This document shows, in pieces, positions 43,319 through 53,586 of a DNA stretch of 64,000 bases (the stretch's first letter is position 1; every line of letters begins with the position of its first letter). A program made the position numbers and the translations under genes. The notes beneath the pieces are model-generated. The model searched no databases. It saw only the letters and a program-made list of their open reading frames with translations, and was not told the origin of the DNA. The stretch spans positions 325,924-389,923 of the forward strand of contig NZ_JADKRZ010000004.1 of the NCBI RefSeq assembly GCF_015350905.1. Direction: 5' to 3'. The stretch comes from Curtobacterium sp. VKM Ac-2865. GTDB lineage: Bacteria; Actinomycetota; Actinomycetes; Actinomycetales; Microbacteriaceae.

Positions 43319-44641
43319 TCAGCGGGGAATCGGTGCCAGGCGCTGCAGCTGGGTGACGTGGCCGCGCTCGAGCTCCTCGAGGGACGCGACCCCGAGCAGC
43401 CGCATGGTCCGCTCGATCTGTTCGGACAGGATCTGGATCATCCGGTCGACGCCGGCCTCGCCACCGGCCATGAGTCCGTAGAGGTAGGCCCGGCCGACCA
43501 TCGTGTACCGGGCGCCGAGTGCGACGGCCGCGACGATGTCAGCGCCGGACATGATGCCCGTGTCGAGGTGCACCTCGGTGTCCTTCCCCACCTCGCGCAC
43601 GACGGTCGGCAGCAGGTGGAACGGGACGGGTGCGCGGTCGAGCTGACGTCCGCCGTGGTTCGACAGGGTGATGCCGTCGACCCCCATGGCGGCCAGGCGC
43701 TTGGCGTCGGCCAGGGACTGCACGCCCTTCACGACGATCCTGCCCTTCCACTGCGTGCGGATCCAGGCGAGGTCCTCGTACGTGACGGTCGGGTCGAACA
43801 TGTGGTCGAGGAGCTCGCCGACGGTGCCGGACCAGCGGTCGAGCGAGGCGAACGCCAGGGGCTCGGTCGTCAGGAAGTCGAACCACCACCACGGGCGCGG
43901 GATCGCGTTGACGATGGTCTTCACGCCGAGCTGCGGCGGGATCGAGAACCCGTTGCGCTTGTCGCGGAGCCGCGCTCCCGCGACAGGCACGTCGACGGTG
44001 ACGAGGAGCGTGTCGAACCCGGCGGCCTCGGCGCGGGACACCAGCGCCATCGACTTCTCGCGGTCCTTCCACATGTAGAGCTGGAACCAGTTGCGCCCGT
44101 GCGGGTTGGCGTCGCGGACGTCCTCGATCGCGGTGGTGCCCATCGTGGACAGGGCGAAGGGGATGCCCGCGCGGCCGGCTGCCCGGGCCCCGGCACGCTC
44201 GCCCTCGGTCTGCATCATCCGGGTGAAGCCGGTCGGCGCGATGCCGAACGGGTACGCCACCGGGCCGCCGAGGACGTCCCAGTCGGTGCGCACGGTCGAC
44301 ACGTCGCGCAGCACCGCCGGCGTGAACTCGATGTCCTCGAACGCCTGTCGTGCGCGGGCGAGCGAGATCTCCGCCTCGGCAGCGCCCTCGGTGTAGTCGA
44401 ACGCGGCCCGCGGGGTCCGTCGTTCGGCGATCGCCCGGAGGTCCCAGATCGTCAGCGCCTGGTCGAGCCGACGACGGCGGGCGTTCAGGTCAGGCTTCCG
44501 GAACTGCATGAGCGGCGCCAGGTCGCGCACGGTCGGCAGCTGCCGCTTCATCCGCGTCCGCGCGGTCGACGGGGTGCCCGGGGTCGCTGCCGGTGCGCCC
44601 GTGGCGGGGTCGACGCGGTGCTGGTCGTCGGTGGAGGTCAT
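43319..44641 (-). CDS. lldD: FMN-dependent alpha-hydroxy-acid oxidase/dehydrogenase (LldD-like)
   Basis: A 440-residue (S)-2-hydroxy-acid oxidising enzyme. [13 protein letters not shown] near residue 130, the substrate Tyr region [44 protein letters not shown] with the catalytic His, and [20 protein letters not shown] are FMN-site motifs of the LldD/lactate oxidase family. An N-terminal extension of about 65 residues is longer than usual. It overlaps rhaB in ATGA and closes the rhamnose operon, so its likely substrate is L-lactate made from L-lactaldehyde, giving pyruvate. Confidence 0.87.
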   Translation of the reverse strand: MTSTDDQHRVDPATGAPAATPGTPSTARTRMKRQLPTVRDLAPLMQFRKPDLNARRRRLDQALTIWDLRAIAERRTPRAAFDYTEGAAEAEISLARARQAFEDIEFTPAVLRDVSTVRTDWDVLGGPVAYPFGIAPTGFTRMMQTEGERAGARAAGRAGIPFALSTMGTTAIEDVRDANPHGRNWFQLYMWKDREKSMALVSRAEAAGFDTLLVTVDVPVAGARLRDKRNGFSIPPQLGVKTIVNAIPRPWWWFDFLTTEPLAFASLDRWSGTVGELLDHMFDPTVTYEDLAWIRTQWKGRIVVKGVQSLADAKRLAAMGVDGITLSNHGGRQLDRAPVPFHLLPTVVREVGKDTEVHLDTGIMSGADIVAAVALGARYTMVGRAYLYGLMAGGEAGVDRMIQILSEQIERTMRLLGVASLEELERGHVTQLQRLAPIPR

Positions 44642-46113
44642 GCGGACGTCCTCTGTCTCGTGGTCGATCGATGTGCTCGGTGCTCTGGTCGCGGACTGTA
44701 CCGGACGGGTTCGACGGTCCGGGCGACCACCGCTCGGAGGGCTTCGAGCGACGCCCCACCGAGACCGGCGAGCCCGACGGCCCGCGCTTGGACCAGCAGG
44801 TTGCCGAGCGCCGTGGCCTCGACGGGCCCGGCCAGCACGGGCAGCCCCGTCCGGTCGGCCGTCAACTGGCAGAGCAGACGGTTCTGCGAGCCACCGCCGA
44901 CGACGTGCACCTGTCGGATGTCCTTGCCCGTCACCGCGCTGATCGTCCGCAGCGTGTCGGCGTACGCCGCGGCGAGGGACTCCAGGATCGACCGCACGAC
45001 CTCGGCGCGGTCCGCAGGGGCCGCCAGCCCGCGCTCGGCGCACCAGGCGGCGATGCGTGCCGGCATGTCACCCGGCGGCGTGAACGACGGGTCCGCCGGG
45101 TCGAAGACGGGGACCGCGGTGGTGACGGCCGCGGCGGAGGCGAGCAGGGCCTCCAGGTCGATCGTGGAGTCGTCCCGCTCCCACGTCCGGACGCTCTCCG
45201 AGAGCAGCCACAGGCCGGACACGTTCTTCAGGAACCGGACCCGGCCGTCGACGCCGCCCTCGTTCGTGCAGTTCGCCGCCCGGGCCGCGTCCGTGAGGAC
45301 CGGAGCATCGAGCTCGACGCCGACGAGCGACCAGGTCCCCGAGGAGATGTAGGCGAAGTCGGGCTCGGTCGCGGGGACCGCGACGACCGCGCTGGCGGTG
45401 TCGTGCGAGCCGACGAGCGTGACGGGAGCGGTGCCTCCGACGGCGGCCGCCACGGACGGCAGCAGGGGACCGAGCCGGTCACCCGGGTCGCGGAGCGGCG
45501 CCAGGAGTCCGGACGGGAGGCCCGCGGCGGCCAGCAGCGCCGGGTCCCACCCACGGGTGGTCGCGTTGAGCAGGCCTGTGGTGGAGGCGTTCGTGCGCTC
45601 GGCGGCCTCGACCCCGGTGAGCCGGAAGCCGAGCAGGTCGGGGATGAGCAGCGCCCGGTCGGCCCGTCCGCGGGCGGGGTCGGCCGCGAGCTGGAACAGC
45701 GTGTTGAAGGGCAGCTGCTGCAGGCCGTTGCGGGCGTAGAGCTCGGCGGCGTCCATCGCGGCGTGAACGATCCCGACGCCCCGCGCGTGCCGGTCGTCGC
45801 GGTAGTGCACCGGCGGTCCGAGGAGCCGTCCGTCGCGGAGCAGCCCGTAGTCGACCGCCCATGAGTCGATCCCGATGCTGGCGAGGCCCGGGTGGCGGCG
45901 GAAGGCCTCGCGCAGGCCGAGCGTCATCTGCGGGGACAGCTCCTCGACGTCCCAGTGCAGGGTGTCCCGGCCGCCCTCGGTCCGGGTGACGGGGCCGTTC
46001 GGGAACCGGGCGACCTGCTCCATCCGCACCCCGTCGGCGTCCACGTGGCCGACCACGACCCGTCCGCTCGTCGCGCCGAGGTCCACCGCCGCGACGCTGC
46101 CGCCCGTGGTCAT
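44638..46113 (-). CDS. rhaB: L-rhamnulokinase
   Basis: A 491-residue FGGY kinase phosphorylating L-rhamnulose to L-rhamnulose 1-phosphate. [16 protein letters not shown] opens the N-domain, [12 protein letters not shown] is the RhaB-type substrate motif, [13 protein letters not shown] and [13 protein letters not shown] are typical, and [20 protein letters not shown] is the adenine-site motif. It lies 4 bases after the aldolase-dehydrogenase gene and overlaps the oxidase gene in ATGA. Confidence 0.94.
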   Translation of the reverse strand: MTTGGSVAAVDLGATSGRVVVGHVDADGVRMEQVARFPNGPVTRTEGGRDTLHWDVEELSPQMTLGLREAFRRHPGLASIGIDSWAVDYGLLRDGRLLGPPVHYRDDRHARGVGIVHAAMDAAELYARNGLQQLPFNTLFQLAADPARGRADRALLIPDLLGFRLTGVEAAERTNASTTGLLNATTRGWDPALLAAAGLPSGLLAPLRDPGDRLGPLLPSVAAAVGGTAPVTLVGSHDTASAVVAVPATEPDFAYISSGTWSLVGVELDAPVLTDAARAANCTNEGGVDGRVRFLKNVSGLWLLSESVRTWERDDSTIDLEALLASAAAVTTAVPVFDPADPSFTPPGDMPARIAAWCAERGLAAPADRAEVVRSILESLAAAYADTLRTISAVTGKDIRQVHVVGGGSQNRLLCQLTADRTGLPVLAGPVEATALGNLLVQARAVGLAGLGGASLEALRAVVARTVEPVRYSPRPEHRAHRSTTRQRTSA

Positions 46114-46117
46114 CGCG

Positions 46118-48199
46118 TCACCGGAGGAACGCGGCGGCCACGCCGGCGTCGACGGGCACGTGCAGCCCGGTGGTGTGCGAGAAGTCCGCCGTGCAGATGG
46201 CCGCGACGGCGTTGGCGACGTTCTCGGGCACGACCTCGCGCTTGAGGATCGTGCGCTGGGCGTAGAACGCTCCGAGGTCCTGCTCGTCGATGCCGTAGGT
46301 CGCCGCGCGGTTCGCCCCCCAGCCGCTCGCGAAGATGCCGGAGCCGCGGACGACGCCGTCGGGGTTGATGCCGTTCACCCGGATGCCGTGCTCGCCGAGC
46401 TCGGCCGCGAGCAGCCGGACCTGGTGCGCCTGGTCGGCCTTCGTGGCGGAGTAGGCGATGTTGTTCGGTCCCGCGAACACGGCGTTCTTCGACGAGATGT
46501 ACACGATGTCGCCGCCGAGGCCCTGCTCGATGAGCACCTTCGCGGCCGCCTTCGACACCAGGAACGAGCCCTTCGCCATGACGTCGTGCTGCAGGTCCCA
46601 GTCCTGTTCGGTCGTGTCGAGCAGGCTCTTGGACAGCGAGAGCCCGGCGTTGTTCACGACGAGGTCCAGGCCGCCGAAGTGCAGGAGGGTCTGCTGGACG
46701 GCCCGCTCGATGGCCGCGGCGCTCGTCACGTCGGCGGCGATGCCGATCGCTCGGTCGGTGTCGCCGATCTCCGCGGCGGCGGCCTGGGCCTTCCCGAGGT
46801 CGAGGTCCGCGATGACGACCGCGGCGCCGTCGGCCGCCAGGCGCTTCGCGATCGCCTTGCCGATGCCCGACGCGGCCCCGGTCACCAGGGCGATCCGCGT
46901 CGCGAGCACCTTCGGGGCCGGCATCCGCTGGAGCTTCGCCTCCTCGAGCGCCCAGTACTCGATGCGGAACTTCTCGGCCTCGTCGATCGGGGCGTAGGTG
47001 CTGAGCGACTCGGCGCCCCGCATGACGTTGATCGCGTTGGTGTAGAACTCGCCCGCGACCCGGGCGGTCTGGGCGTCCCTGCCGTAGGAGAACATCCCCA
47101 CACCGGGCACGAGCACGATGAGCGGGTCCACGCCGCGGATCGCCGGGCTCGTCGCGTCGGCGTGCCGGTCGTAGTAGGCCTGGTAGTCCGCGCGGTACTG
47201 CTCGTGCAGTTCGTGCAGACGCTCGACCGCGTCCTCGACCGTGGCACTGGCGGGCAGGTCGAGGAGCAGCGGCTTGACCTTCGTGCGCAGGAAGTGGTCC
47301 GGGCAGCTCGTGCCGAGGGCTGCCAGGCGCGGCGCCTCCTCGCTCGCCAGGAAGTCGAGCACGACGTCGCTGTCGGTGAAGTGCCCCACGACCGGCTTGT
47401 CGTGCCCGGCGATGCCGCGGATCGTCGGGGCGAGGGCAGCGGCACGTGCACGACGTTCGTCGGTCGGCAGGGCCGCGTACCCGGGGCGCACGGGGCCGAA
47501 CGGCTCGGGCTTCCCGTTCGCGGCGATGTACTGCTCGGCGGTGTCGATGACCCACCGGGAGTTCGCCTCGGCCTCGTCGCTCGTGGCGCCCCACGCCGTG
47601 ATGCCGTGGCCGCCCAGGATCGCGCCGATCGCCTCGGGGTGGTCGCGCTCGACGGCGGCGATGTCGAGCCCGAGCTGGAACCCGGGTCGACGCCAGGGCA
47701 CCCAGACGACCTTCCCGCCGAAGACGCGCTCGGTCAGCGCCGGACCGTCCGCCGCCGTCGCGATCGCGATGCCGGCGTCCGGGTGCAGGTGGTCGACGTG
47801 CGGAGCCTGCACGAGGGCGTGCATCGCGGTGTCGATCGACGGGGCAGCACCGCCCTTCCCGAACAGGCAGTGGTCGAACGCGGCGACCATCTCGTCCTCG
47901 CGCTCGACGCCCCGGTAGACGTGCTGCAGCGCCCGGACCCGGTCGAGTCGCAGCACGGCGAGGCCCGCCGGGGTGAGCGTGCCGAGGTCGCCCCCGGAGC
48001 CCTTCACCCAGAGCAGCTCCACCGGCTCGCCCGTGACGGGGTCGGTGTCGGTGCCCGTCGCAGACGTGTTCCCACCCGCGTAGTTCGTGGTCCGCGGGTC
48101 CGAGCCGAGCGCGTTCGACCGCGCGATGAGTGCGGCGACCGTCGCGTCTGCGTCGGTGCCGTGCGTTGCGGGGTCCACCCGTGCCTCCAGGTCCGTCAT
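46118..48199 (-). CDS. rhaD: bifunctional rhamnulose-1-phosphate aldolase / L-lactaldehyde dehydrogenase
   Basis: A 693-residue fusion known from actinobacteria, bacilli and rhizobia. Residues 1-430 form a class II aldolase domain: NYAGGNTSATG near residue 40, HVDHLHPDAGIAIA with zinc ligands, and GGHGITAWG. It splits L-rhamnulose 1-phosphate into DHAP and L-lactaldehyde. From about residue 440 there is a short-chain dehydrogenase domain with ALVTGAASGIGKAIAKRL, NNAG and the catalytic YSATK, which in characterised fusions oxidises L-lactaldehyde to L-lactate with NAD. One base separates its ATG (48199) from the rhaI stop. Confidence 0.93.
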   Translation of the reverse strand: MTDLEARVDPATHGTDADATVAALIARSNALGSDPRTTNYAGGNTSATGTDTDPVTGEPVELLWVKGSGGDLGTLTPAGLAVLRLDRVRALQHVYRGVEREDEMVAAFDHCLFGKGGAAPSIDTAMHALVQAPHVDHLHPDAGIAIATAADGPALTERVFGGKVVWVPWRRPGFQLGLDIAAVERDHPEAIGAILGGHGITAWGATSDEAEANSRWVIDTAEQYIAANGKPEPFGPVRPGYAALPTDERRARAAALAPTIRGIAGHDKPVVGHFTDSDVVLDFLASEEAPRLAALGTSCPDHFLRTKVKPLLLDLPASATVEDAVERLHELHEQYRADYQAYYDRHADATSPAIRGVDPLIVLVPGVGMFSYGRDAQTARVAGEFYTNAINVMRGAESLSTYAPIDEAEKFRIEYWALEEAKLQRMPAPKVLATRIALVTGAASGIGKAIAKRLAADGAAVVIADLDLGKAQAAAAEIGDTDRAIGIAADVTSAAAIERAVQQTLLHFGGLDLVVNNAGLSLSKSLLDTTEQDWDLQHDVMAKGSFLVSKAAAKVLIEQGLGGDIVYISSKNAVFAGPNNIAYSATKADQAHQVRLLAAELGEHGIRVNGINPDGVVRGSGIFASGWGANRAATYGIDEQDLGAFYAQRTILKREVVPENVANAVAAICTADFSHTTGLHVPVDAGVAAAFLR

Positions 48200-48200
48200 C

Positions 48201-49373
48201 TCACGCACCCCAGCCGGCCTGCACGCCACCGACGCGGTCGGCTGCGATCGACTGCTGGTACCCGGAGTCGAGGTAGGCGCGCATCGGGTTGGCCGGCAGC
48301 CCGCGCGACTCCCGCCAGGCCGCCAGGTCCTTCCGGACGTCGGTCTGGAAGGCGTCCATGAAGACCTCGTTGGCGCCGAGGACGTCGTGCGCCTCCTGTG
48401 CCGCGGTCAGCGCCACGCGGTCGAGCAGCAGTGCGCGGGCCGTCATCTCCTGCACGTTGAGCACCGAGCGGATCTGGCCGGGGATCTTGTCCTCGACGTT
48501 GTGGCACTGGTCGAGCATGAACGCGACGTCGGCGTTGTCGTACCCGCCGCCGCGGATGACCTCGACCAGGATGCGGAACAGCTGGAACGGGTCGGCGGCG
48601 CCCACGATGAGGTCGTCGTCGGCGTAGAAGCGCGAGTTGAAGTCGAAGGACCCGAGCTTCCCGAGGCGCAGCAGCTGCATCACGATGAACTCGATGTTCG
48701 TGCCGGGGGCGTGGTGTCCGGTGTCGAGGCAGACCATCGCCTTCGGGCCGAGGGCGCTCGTCTGCACGTAGCTGGTGCCCCAGTCCGGCACGTCCGTGTG
48801 GTAGAACGCCGGTTCGAAGAACTTGTACTCGAGCACCAGGCGCTGGTCGTCGCTGAGGCGGTCGTAGATCGTGCTGAGCGACTCGTGCAGGCGGTCCTGG
48901 CGTTCGCGCATGTCGGCCTGGCCGGGGTAGTTCGAGCCCTCGGCGAGCCAGATCTTCAGGTCGCGGCTGCCCGTGGCGTCCATCACGTCGATGCAGCGCA
49001 GGTGGTGGTCGATGGCCTTCTGCCGGACGACGGCGTCCGTGTGGGTCAGTGCGCCGAACTTGTAGTCGTCGTCCTGGAACGTGTTCGAGTTGATCGTCCC
49101 GAGCCGCACGCCGTGCTCCTCGGCGTGACGTCGCAGGTCGGCGAAGTCGTCGACCAGGTCCCACGGGATGTGCAGCGCGACCGTCGGTGCGAGCCCGGTG
49201 TACCGGTGCACCTGCGCCGCGTCGGCGATCTTCTCGTACGGGTCGCGCGGGGTGCCCGGCGTGGTGAACACCTTGAAGCGGGTGCCGGAGTTGCCGAAGG
49301 CCCATGACGGCAGTTCGATCTGCTGGCGTGTCAGCTGCTCGGCGATGCCGGCGAAGCTCGGGGTTGATGTCAT
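48201..49373 (-). CDS. rhaI: L-rhamnose isomerase
   Basis: A 390-residue TIM-barrel isomerase converting L-rhamnose to L-rhamnulose, of the RhaI type found in Pseudomonas and actinobacteria rather than the enteric RhaA. Features are SWAFGNSGTRFKVFTTPGTPRDPYEKI, ALHIPWDLVDDF, KIWLAEGSNYPGQ with the metal-ligand Glu, LDTGHHAPGTNIEFIV and FNSRFYADDDLIVGA. Length is normal for RhaI. It lies 49 bases downstream of the GH78 gene. Confidence 0.93.
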   Translation of the reverse strand: MTSTPSFAGIAEQLTRQQIELPSWAFGNSGTRFKVFTTPGTPRDPYEKIADAAQVHRYTGLAPTVALHIPWDLVDDFADLRRHAEEHGVRLGTINSNTFQDDDYKFGALTHTDAVVRQKAIDHHLRCIDVMDATGSRDLKIWLAEGSNYPGQADMRERQDRLHESLSTIYDRLSDDQRLVLEYKFFEPAFYHTDVPDWGTSYVQTSALGPKAMVCLDTGHHAPGTNIEFIVMQLLRLGKLGSFDFNSRFYADDDLIVGAADPFQLFRILVEVIRGGGYDNADVAFMLDQCHNVEDKIPGQIRSVLNVQEMTARALLLDRVALTAAQEAHDVLGANEVFMDAFQTDVRKDLAAWRESRGLPANPMRAYLDSGYQQSIAADRVGGVQAGWGA

Positions 49374-49422
49374 CGTGTCACTTCCTCGTGTGCGACTGGT
49401 TCGTGCTGCTGTGGCCGGGTCA

Positions 49423-51720
49423 TCAGGGCACCGGGACCGCCGCGGGCGCCCGCAGCTCGTGCGTCCCGCCCGCCAGCCGCTGCTCCGCGAGCCCGGGCAG
49501 GCGCACCACCGCGGTGACGCCCTCGGGCACGCTCACCCGCACCAGGAGTTCCCCGTCGACGAGCTCCCACCGCACGGCGACGTGCCCGTGCGCGGTGTCG
49601 AGCGTCGTCTCCGCCCAGGTCAGGCCACCGCCGGGCTGCGGCGCGACCAGCACGGTCTCGTACCCGGGCGTCAGCGGCGCGAGGCCACCGACCACCCGGT
49701 GCATCCAGTCCGCCACGGCTCCGAGGGCGTAGTGGTTGAACGAGGTCATCTCGCCCGGGTTGATCGTGCCGTCGGGCAGCATCGAGTCCCAGCGCTCCCA
49801 CACCGTCGTCGCCCCCATCGTCACCGGGTACAGCCACGACGGGCACTCCGTCTGCAGCAGCAGCCGGTACGCGTCGTCGAGGTGCCCGGTCTGCGTCAGT
49901 GCGTCCGTGATGAACGGCGTCCCCGCGAAGCCCGTCGAGATCCGGTACCCGGACTCGGCCGCCAGCTCGGCGAGCCGGTCGCCGGCCGCCCGGGTGTCCT
50001 CGTCGGAGAGGATCCCGAACACGATCGCGAGCGCGTAGACCGTGGTGCAGTCCGACCGGATCCGTCCGTCCGTCACGTAGTGCTCCCGGAACGCGGCCTG
50101 GAGGCTCGCAGCCATCTGCCGGGCCTCGGTCGTCTCCGCCTCGTGGCCGGGCAGCAGGGCGCCCGCCTCGGCGACGAGCGTCGCCGACCGGAACGCGCAG
50201 ACCGTCGCGACGACACCGGGGTCGGCCTTCGCCTTCGCGGCGTCCTCCGGCGGGGCGTCGGGGTCGAGCCAGTCGCCGAACTGGAAGACCGTGTCCCAGA
50301 GGCCCTGTGGCGAGAGGTGGTCGCGGATCCGGCGCAGGTGCGCCGTCATCGAGTCGAACTGCTCCTCGAGCACCGCGGTGTCGCCGTACGCCTGGTACAG
50401 CGTCCAGGGCACCCAGACCCCGGCGTCCGACCAGATCGCGGTGGCGTCGGGGACGCCGAAGTCCTCGGCGGGGGAGTACTTCAGCACGTCCGGCACCACG
50501 AAGGGGATGACCCCGTCGGCGTGCTGCTGCTCGAGCCACACGTCACGGAGCCAGTCGCCGAGGAACGCCCTGGTGTCGAACAGGTACGACGCCGTCGGGG
50601 CGAACGCCGCGATGTCGCCCGTCCACCCGAGGCGCTCGTCGCGCTGCGGGCAGTCGGTCGGGACGCTGAGGAAGTTGCCCTGCATGCCCCGCACGACGTT
50701 CTCGTGGAAGGTGTTGAGCAGCTCGTGGCTCGAGGTGAACGTGCCCGTGCGGGTCAGGTCGCTGCCGACCTGCACGGCGGTCACGGCCGCGCGGAGATCG
50801 TCGAGCGAACCCGGCCACCCGTCGACCTCGGCGTAGCGGAACCCGTGGAAGGTGAAGCGGGGCTCGAACACGTCCGGGGCATCGGCGCCGCTGCCGCTGA
50901 GGGTGAGGTGGTCCGTCGCCTTCGCGGTGCGCAGCGGGCGGGTGCCGAGCTCGTCGTGCTCCAGCACCTCGGCGTGCCGGAGCGTCAGGACGGTGCCGGC
51001 GGGGCCGCTCGCCGTGACCCGCACCCAGCCGACCAGGTTCACGCCGAAGTCGACGAGCGTCGCGCCGGACGGGCTCGTCCAGACGTCGACCGGGGCGATC
51101 TCCGCCAGCGGTCGGACGGGCGGCACGGTGTCGGCGACGAGCTCGCGGTCACCGATCGACACGGTGTGGACGCCGCCCGTGTGCTCGAGGTAGCCGGGGT
51201 GCTTCCACGTCGTGTCGTCGACCCGGGCGTCGACGTCCTGGCCGTCGTAGAGCTGGTCGTCCGTGATCGGGCTCGGCAGCGCCTGCCAGTCGGTGTCCGT
51301 CGCGACGGTCTGCACGTGGCCGTCGGCGAAGGTGACGTGCAGCTCGGCGAACCCGGCGCGCTCGTCCGTGTACCAGCCGCCGCCACCGCCCCACGCCAGC
51401 CGACCGGCTGCCCAGCCGCGACCGAGGACCAGGGCGAGCACGGCGGCGCTGCCCGGCTCGGCGGTCAGGTGCTCGGTGACGTCGTGCGAGACGACGCGGA
51501 TGCGCCACTCGTAGCTCGTCCAGCCGGGTTCGAGCAGGTGGTCCGAGACGCGGGTGCCGCCGAGCCAGGCCTCGACGACGCCGAGGGCGCTGACGTCGAG
51601 GCTCGCTGCCGTCACGGCACCGTGGCCGGCGTCGAGGGTGAACTCCCGACGGAGGATCGGGGCGCTGCCGGAGTCGGCGTCGGAGTCTGCCGCGATGAAC
51701 GGTGCGGTCCAGGTGGTCAT
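49423..51720 (-). CDS. alpha-L-rhamnosidase, GH78
   Basis: A 765-residue glycosidase releasing terminal L-rhamnose from plant flavonoid glycosides, pectin fragments or saponins. There is no signal peptide, so it acts inside the cell on imported rhamnosides. N-terminal beta domains (GWTSYEWRIRVVSHDV, LVLGRGWAAGRLAWGG) lead to the catalytic alpha/alpha barrel with SVPTDCPQRDERLGWTGDI, the hallmark Asp/Glu region, IWSDAGVWVPWTLYQ, and TSFNHYALGAVADWMHRVVGG. It is the fourth gene of the operon, 57 bases after the second permease gene. Confidence 0.93.
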   Translation of the reverse strand: MTTWTAPFIAADSDADSGSAPILRREFTLDAGHGAVTAASLDVSALGVVEAWLGGTRVSDHLLEPGWTSYEWRIRVVSHDVTEHLTAEPGSAAVLALVLGRGWAAGRLAWGGGGGWYTDERAGFAELHVTFADGHVQTVATDTDWQALPSPITDDQLYDGQDVDARVDDTTWKHPGYLEHTGGVHTVSIGDRELVADTVPPVRPLAEIAPVDVWTSPSGATLVDFGVNLVGWVRVTASGPAGTVLTLRHAEVLEHDELGTRPLRTAKATDHLTLSGSGADAPDVFEPRFTFHGFRYAEVDGWPGSLDDLRAAVTAVQVGSDLTRTGTFTSSHELLNTFHENVVRGMQGNFLSVPTDCPQRDERLGWTGDIAAFAPTASYLFDTRAFLGDWLRDVWLEQQHADGVIPFVVPDVLKYSPAEDFGVPDATAIWSDAGVWVPWTLYQAYGDTAVLEEQFDSMTAHLRRIRDHLSPQGLWDTVFQFGDWLDPDAPPEDAAKAKADPGVVATVCAFRSATLVAEAGALLPGHEAETTEARQMAASLQAAFREHYVTDGRIRSDCTTVYALAIVFGILSDEDTRAAGDRLAELAAESGYRISTGFAGTPFITDALTQTGHLDDAYRLLLQTECPSWLYPVTMGATTVWERWDSMLPDGTINPGEMTSFNHYALGAVADWMHRVVGGLAPLTPGYETVLVAPQPGGGLTWAETTLDTAHGHVAVRWELVDGELLVRVSVPEGVTAVVRLPGLAEQRLAGGTHELRAPAAVPVP

Positions 51721-51777
51721 GGTGTCCTTCCGGCGGTCGTCGTCGTCGACGGCCGCGTCGTTGGTCGTTGGGGAGCG

Positions 51778-52656
51778 TCAGCCCTTGACGGCGCCGCTGG
51801 TCATGCCGGCGACGATCTGGCGTTGGAAGAAGACGTAGAGGATCAGCGGGGGGATCGTGATGAGCAGCACGTCGGTGAACAGCAGGTTCAGCTGGCTGAC
51901 GGACTGGCTCTGGAACGCGTAGAGCGTCTGCTGGACCGTGGCGTTCTCGGACCCGGGCAGGAAGTACAGCGGGTTCGCGAAGTCGTTGAACACCGCGACG
52001 GACTGCACGAGCACGACCGTGATGATCACCGGCTTGAGCAGCGGCAGGACGACCCCGAAGAACAGGCGGATCGGGCCGGCGCCGTCGAGCACGGCGGCCT
52101 CGTCGAGCTCCTTCGGGATCGTCGCGACGAAGGCCCGGAAGAGCAGGATGCAGAACGACAGGCCGAACGTGGCCTCGATGAGGATCATCCCGCCCATCGT
52201 CTTGAACAGGTTGAGTCCCTGCAGCACCCAGATCGTCGGGACGATCGCCGGCGGGACGATGAGTCCGGCGAGGACGAAGAAGTTGATGAGCCCGTTCCAT
52301 CGGCCCGGGCGGCGCTGCAGCACGTAGCCGACCATCGCGGAGAAGACCACCATGATGAGCACGCTGCCGACGGTCAGCACGGCGCTGTTCACGAACGCCC
52401 GGACGATGCCGGACTCGCCGCTCTGGAACACCGCCCGCAGGTTCTGCCACAGCTGCCAGTCGGTCGGCAGGGTGAAGCCGAGCTGGTTCGCCTCGGCCGG
52501 GGACTTCGCCGCCTGCAGCAGCACGAAGACGAACGGCACCAGGAAGACGACGAACGACACCACGATGGCGACGATGCCGATGACCCACCGTCGGACGGTG
52601 CCGGGGTGGCGGCGGCGCGCTGCCGTGGCCGGGCGGGAGGCGGTGACGGCGCTCAC
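51778..52656 (-). CDS. carbohydrate ABC transporter permease (MalG type)
   Basis: A 292-residue membrane protein with six helices, the first at residues 23-48. The MalG-type C-terminus QRQIVAGMTSGAVKG and the EAA loop VATIPKELDEAAVLDGAGPIRLFF place it in the CUT1 family. The GTG at 52656 overlaps the upstream stop in GTGA. With the preceding permease and the binding protein it should import rhamnosides or rhamnose. No ATPase is encoded in the operon, so a shared MsiK-type ATPase elsewhere is expected. Confidence 0.91.
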   Translation of the reverse strand: MSAVTASRPATAARRRHPGTVRRWVIGIVAIVVSFVVFLVPFVFVLLQAAKSPAEANQLGFTLPTDWQLWQNLRAVFQSGESGIVRAFVNSAVLTVGSVLIMVVFSAMVGYVLQRRPGRWNGLINFFVLAGLIVPPAIVPTIWVLQGLNLFKTMGGMILIEATFGLSFCILLFRAFVATIPKELDEAAVLDGAGPIRLFFGVVLPLLKPVIITVVLVQSVAVFNDFANPLYFLPGSENATVQQTLYAFQSQSVSQLNLLFTDVLLITIPPLILYVFFQRQIVAGMTSGAVKG

Positions 52657-53582
52657 AGCTCCGGCTCCTGCCGGTTCAGCAGCCACGACACCGGCACCAT
52701 GATCGCCGTGACGACGACGAAGAGCACGACGTTGCCGGCGGTCGACAGGCCGTAGAAGCCCGCCTGGTACTGCTTGTAGATCACGCTCGCGATGACGTCG
52801 CTCGTGAAGCCGGGGCCGCCGCCGGTCATCGCCCAGATGAGGTCGAAGGACCGCAGGCCGCCGATGAGCGACAGGATGATGACGGTGCCCATGGCCGGCC
52901 GGGACAACGGCAGGGTGATGTTCCTGAAGATGGTCCACGCGCTCGCACCGTCGACGCGCGCGGCCTCGAAGTACTCCTGCGGGATCGCGACGATGCCCGC
53001 GATGAAGATGAGCGTCGCGATGCCGACGCCCTTCCAGACGTCCACGGCGGCGACGCTCCACAGGGCGAGGGCCGGGTCGGTCAGCCACCCCGGGGTGGGG
53101 AGGCCGACCGAACCGAGGATCCCGTTCACGATCCCGTGGAAGGGGTCGAGCAGGGCCTTGAACGTGATGCCGATGCCGATCGTCGACACGAGCACCGGGA
53201 AGAACACGACCGCCCGGAGGTAGCCGCGGCCGAGCACCGGGGACGTGAGGAGCAGGGCGAGGGCGAGTCCGAGGACCACCTTCGCCGCGCTCGTCACGAA
53301 CCCGTACTCGAACGTGTGGATGAACCCGGAGACGAGCTGCGGGTCCTGGAAGAACCGGACGAAGTTGTCGAAGCCGATGAAGGTCTGGTCGAACAGCGTC
53401 CAGCGCGTCAGGGCGAACCAGAAGCCGGCGAACGTCGGGACCGCGAAGAACACGACGTAGAGCGCGATCGCGGGGATGAAGAACCACGCGGGGTAGAACG
53501 ACCGCATCCTGCTGCGGGCCGGACCCGGTCCTGCCTTCGTCGTCTGCGGCGGGGCCACCGCCGTCGTGAGCGTCGCGGTCAC
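52653..53582 (-). CDS. carbohydrate ABC transporter permease (MalF type)
   Basis: A 309-residue membrane protein with six helices. YPAWFFIPAIALYVVFFAVP is the first; TRWTLFDQTFIGFDNFVRFF is the usual CUT1 periplasmic start; the EAA loop reads AIPQEYFEAARVDGASAWTIF. The GTG at 53582 lies 4 bases after the binding-protein stop, and the gene overlaps the next one in GTGA. Confidence 0.91.
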   Translation of the reverse strand: MTATLTTAVAPPQTTKAGPGPARSRMRSFYPAWFFIPAIALYVVFFAVPTFAGFWFALTRWTLFDQTFIGFDNFVRFFQDPQLVSGFIHTFEYGFVTSAAKVVLGLALALLLTSPVLGRGYLRAVVFFPVLVSTIGIGITFKALLDPFHGIVNGILGSVGLPTPGWLTDPALALWSVAAVDVWKGVGIATLIFIAGIVAIPQEYFEAARVDGASAWTIFRNITLPLSRPAMGTVIILSLIGGLRSFDLIWAMTGGGPGFTSDVIASVIYKQYQAGFYGLSTAGNVVLFVVVTAIMVPVSWLLNRQEPEL

Positions 53583-53586
53583 GTCC

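Noticed and set aside
49168-52755. 1195-residue open frame on the plus strand across the rhamnose operon
   Set aside because: It runs antisense to rhaI, GH78 and a permease, has shadow composition and no motif; long antisense frames are expected at this GC content.
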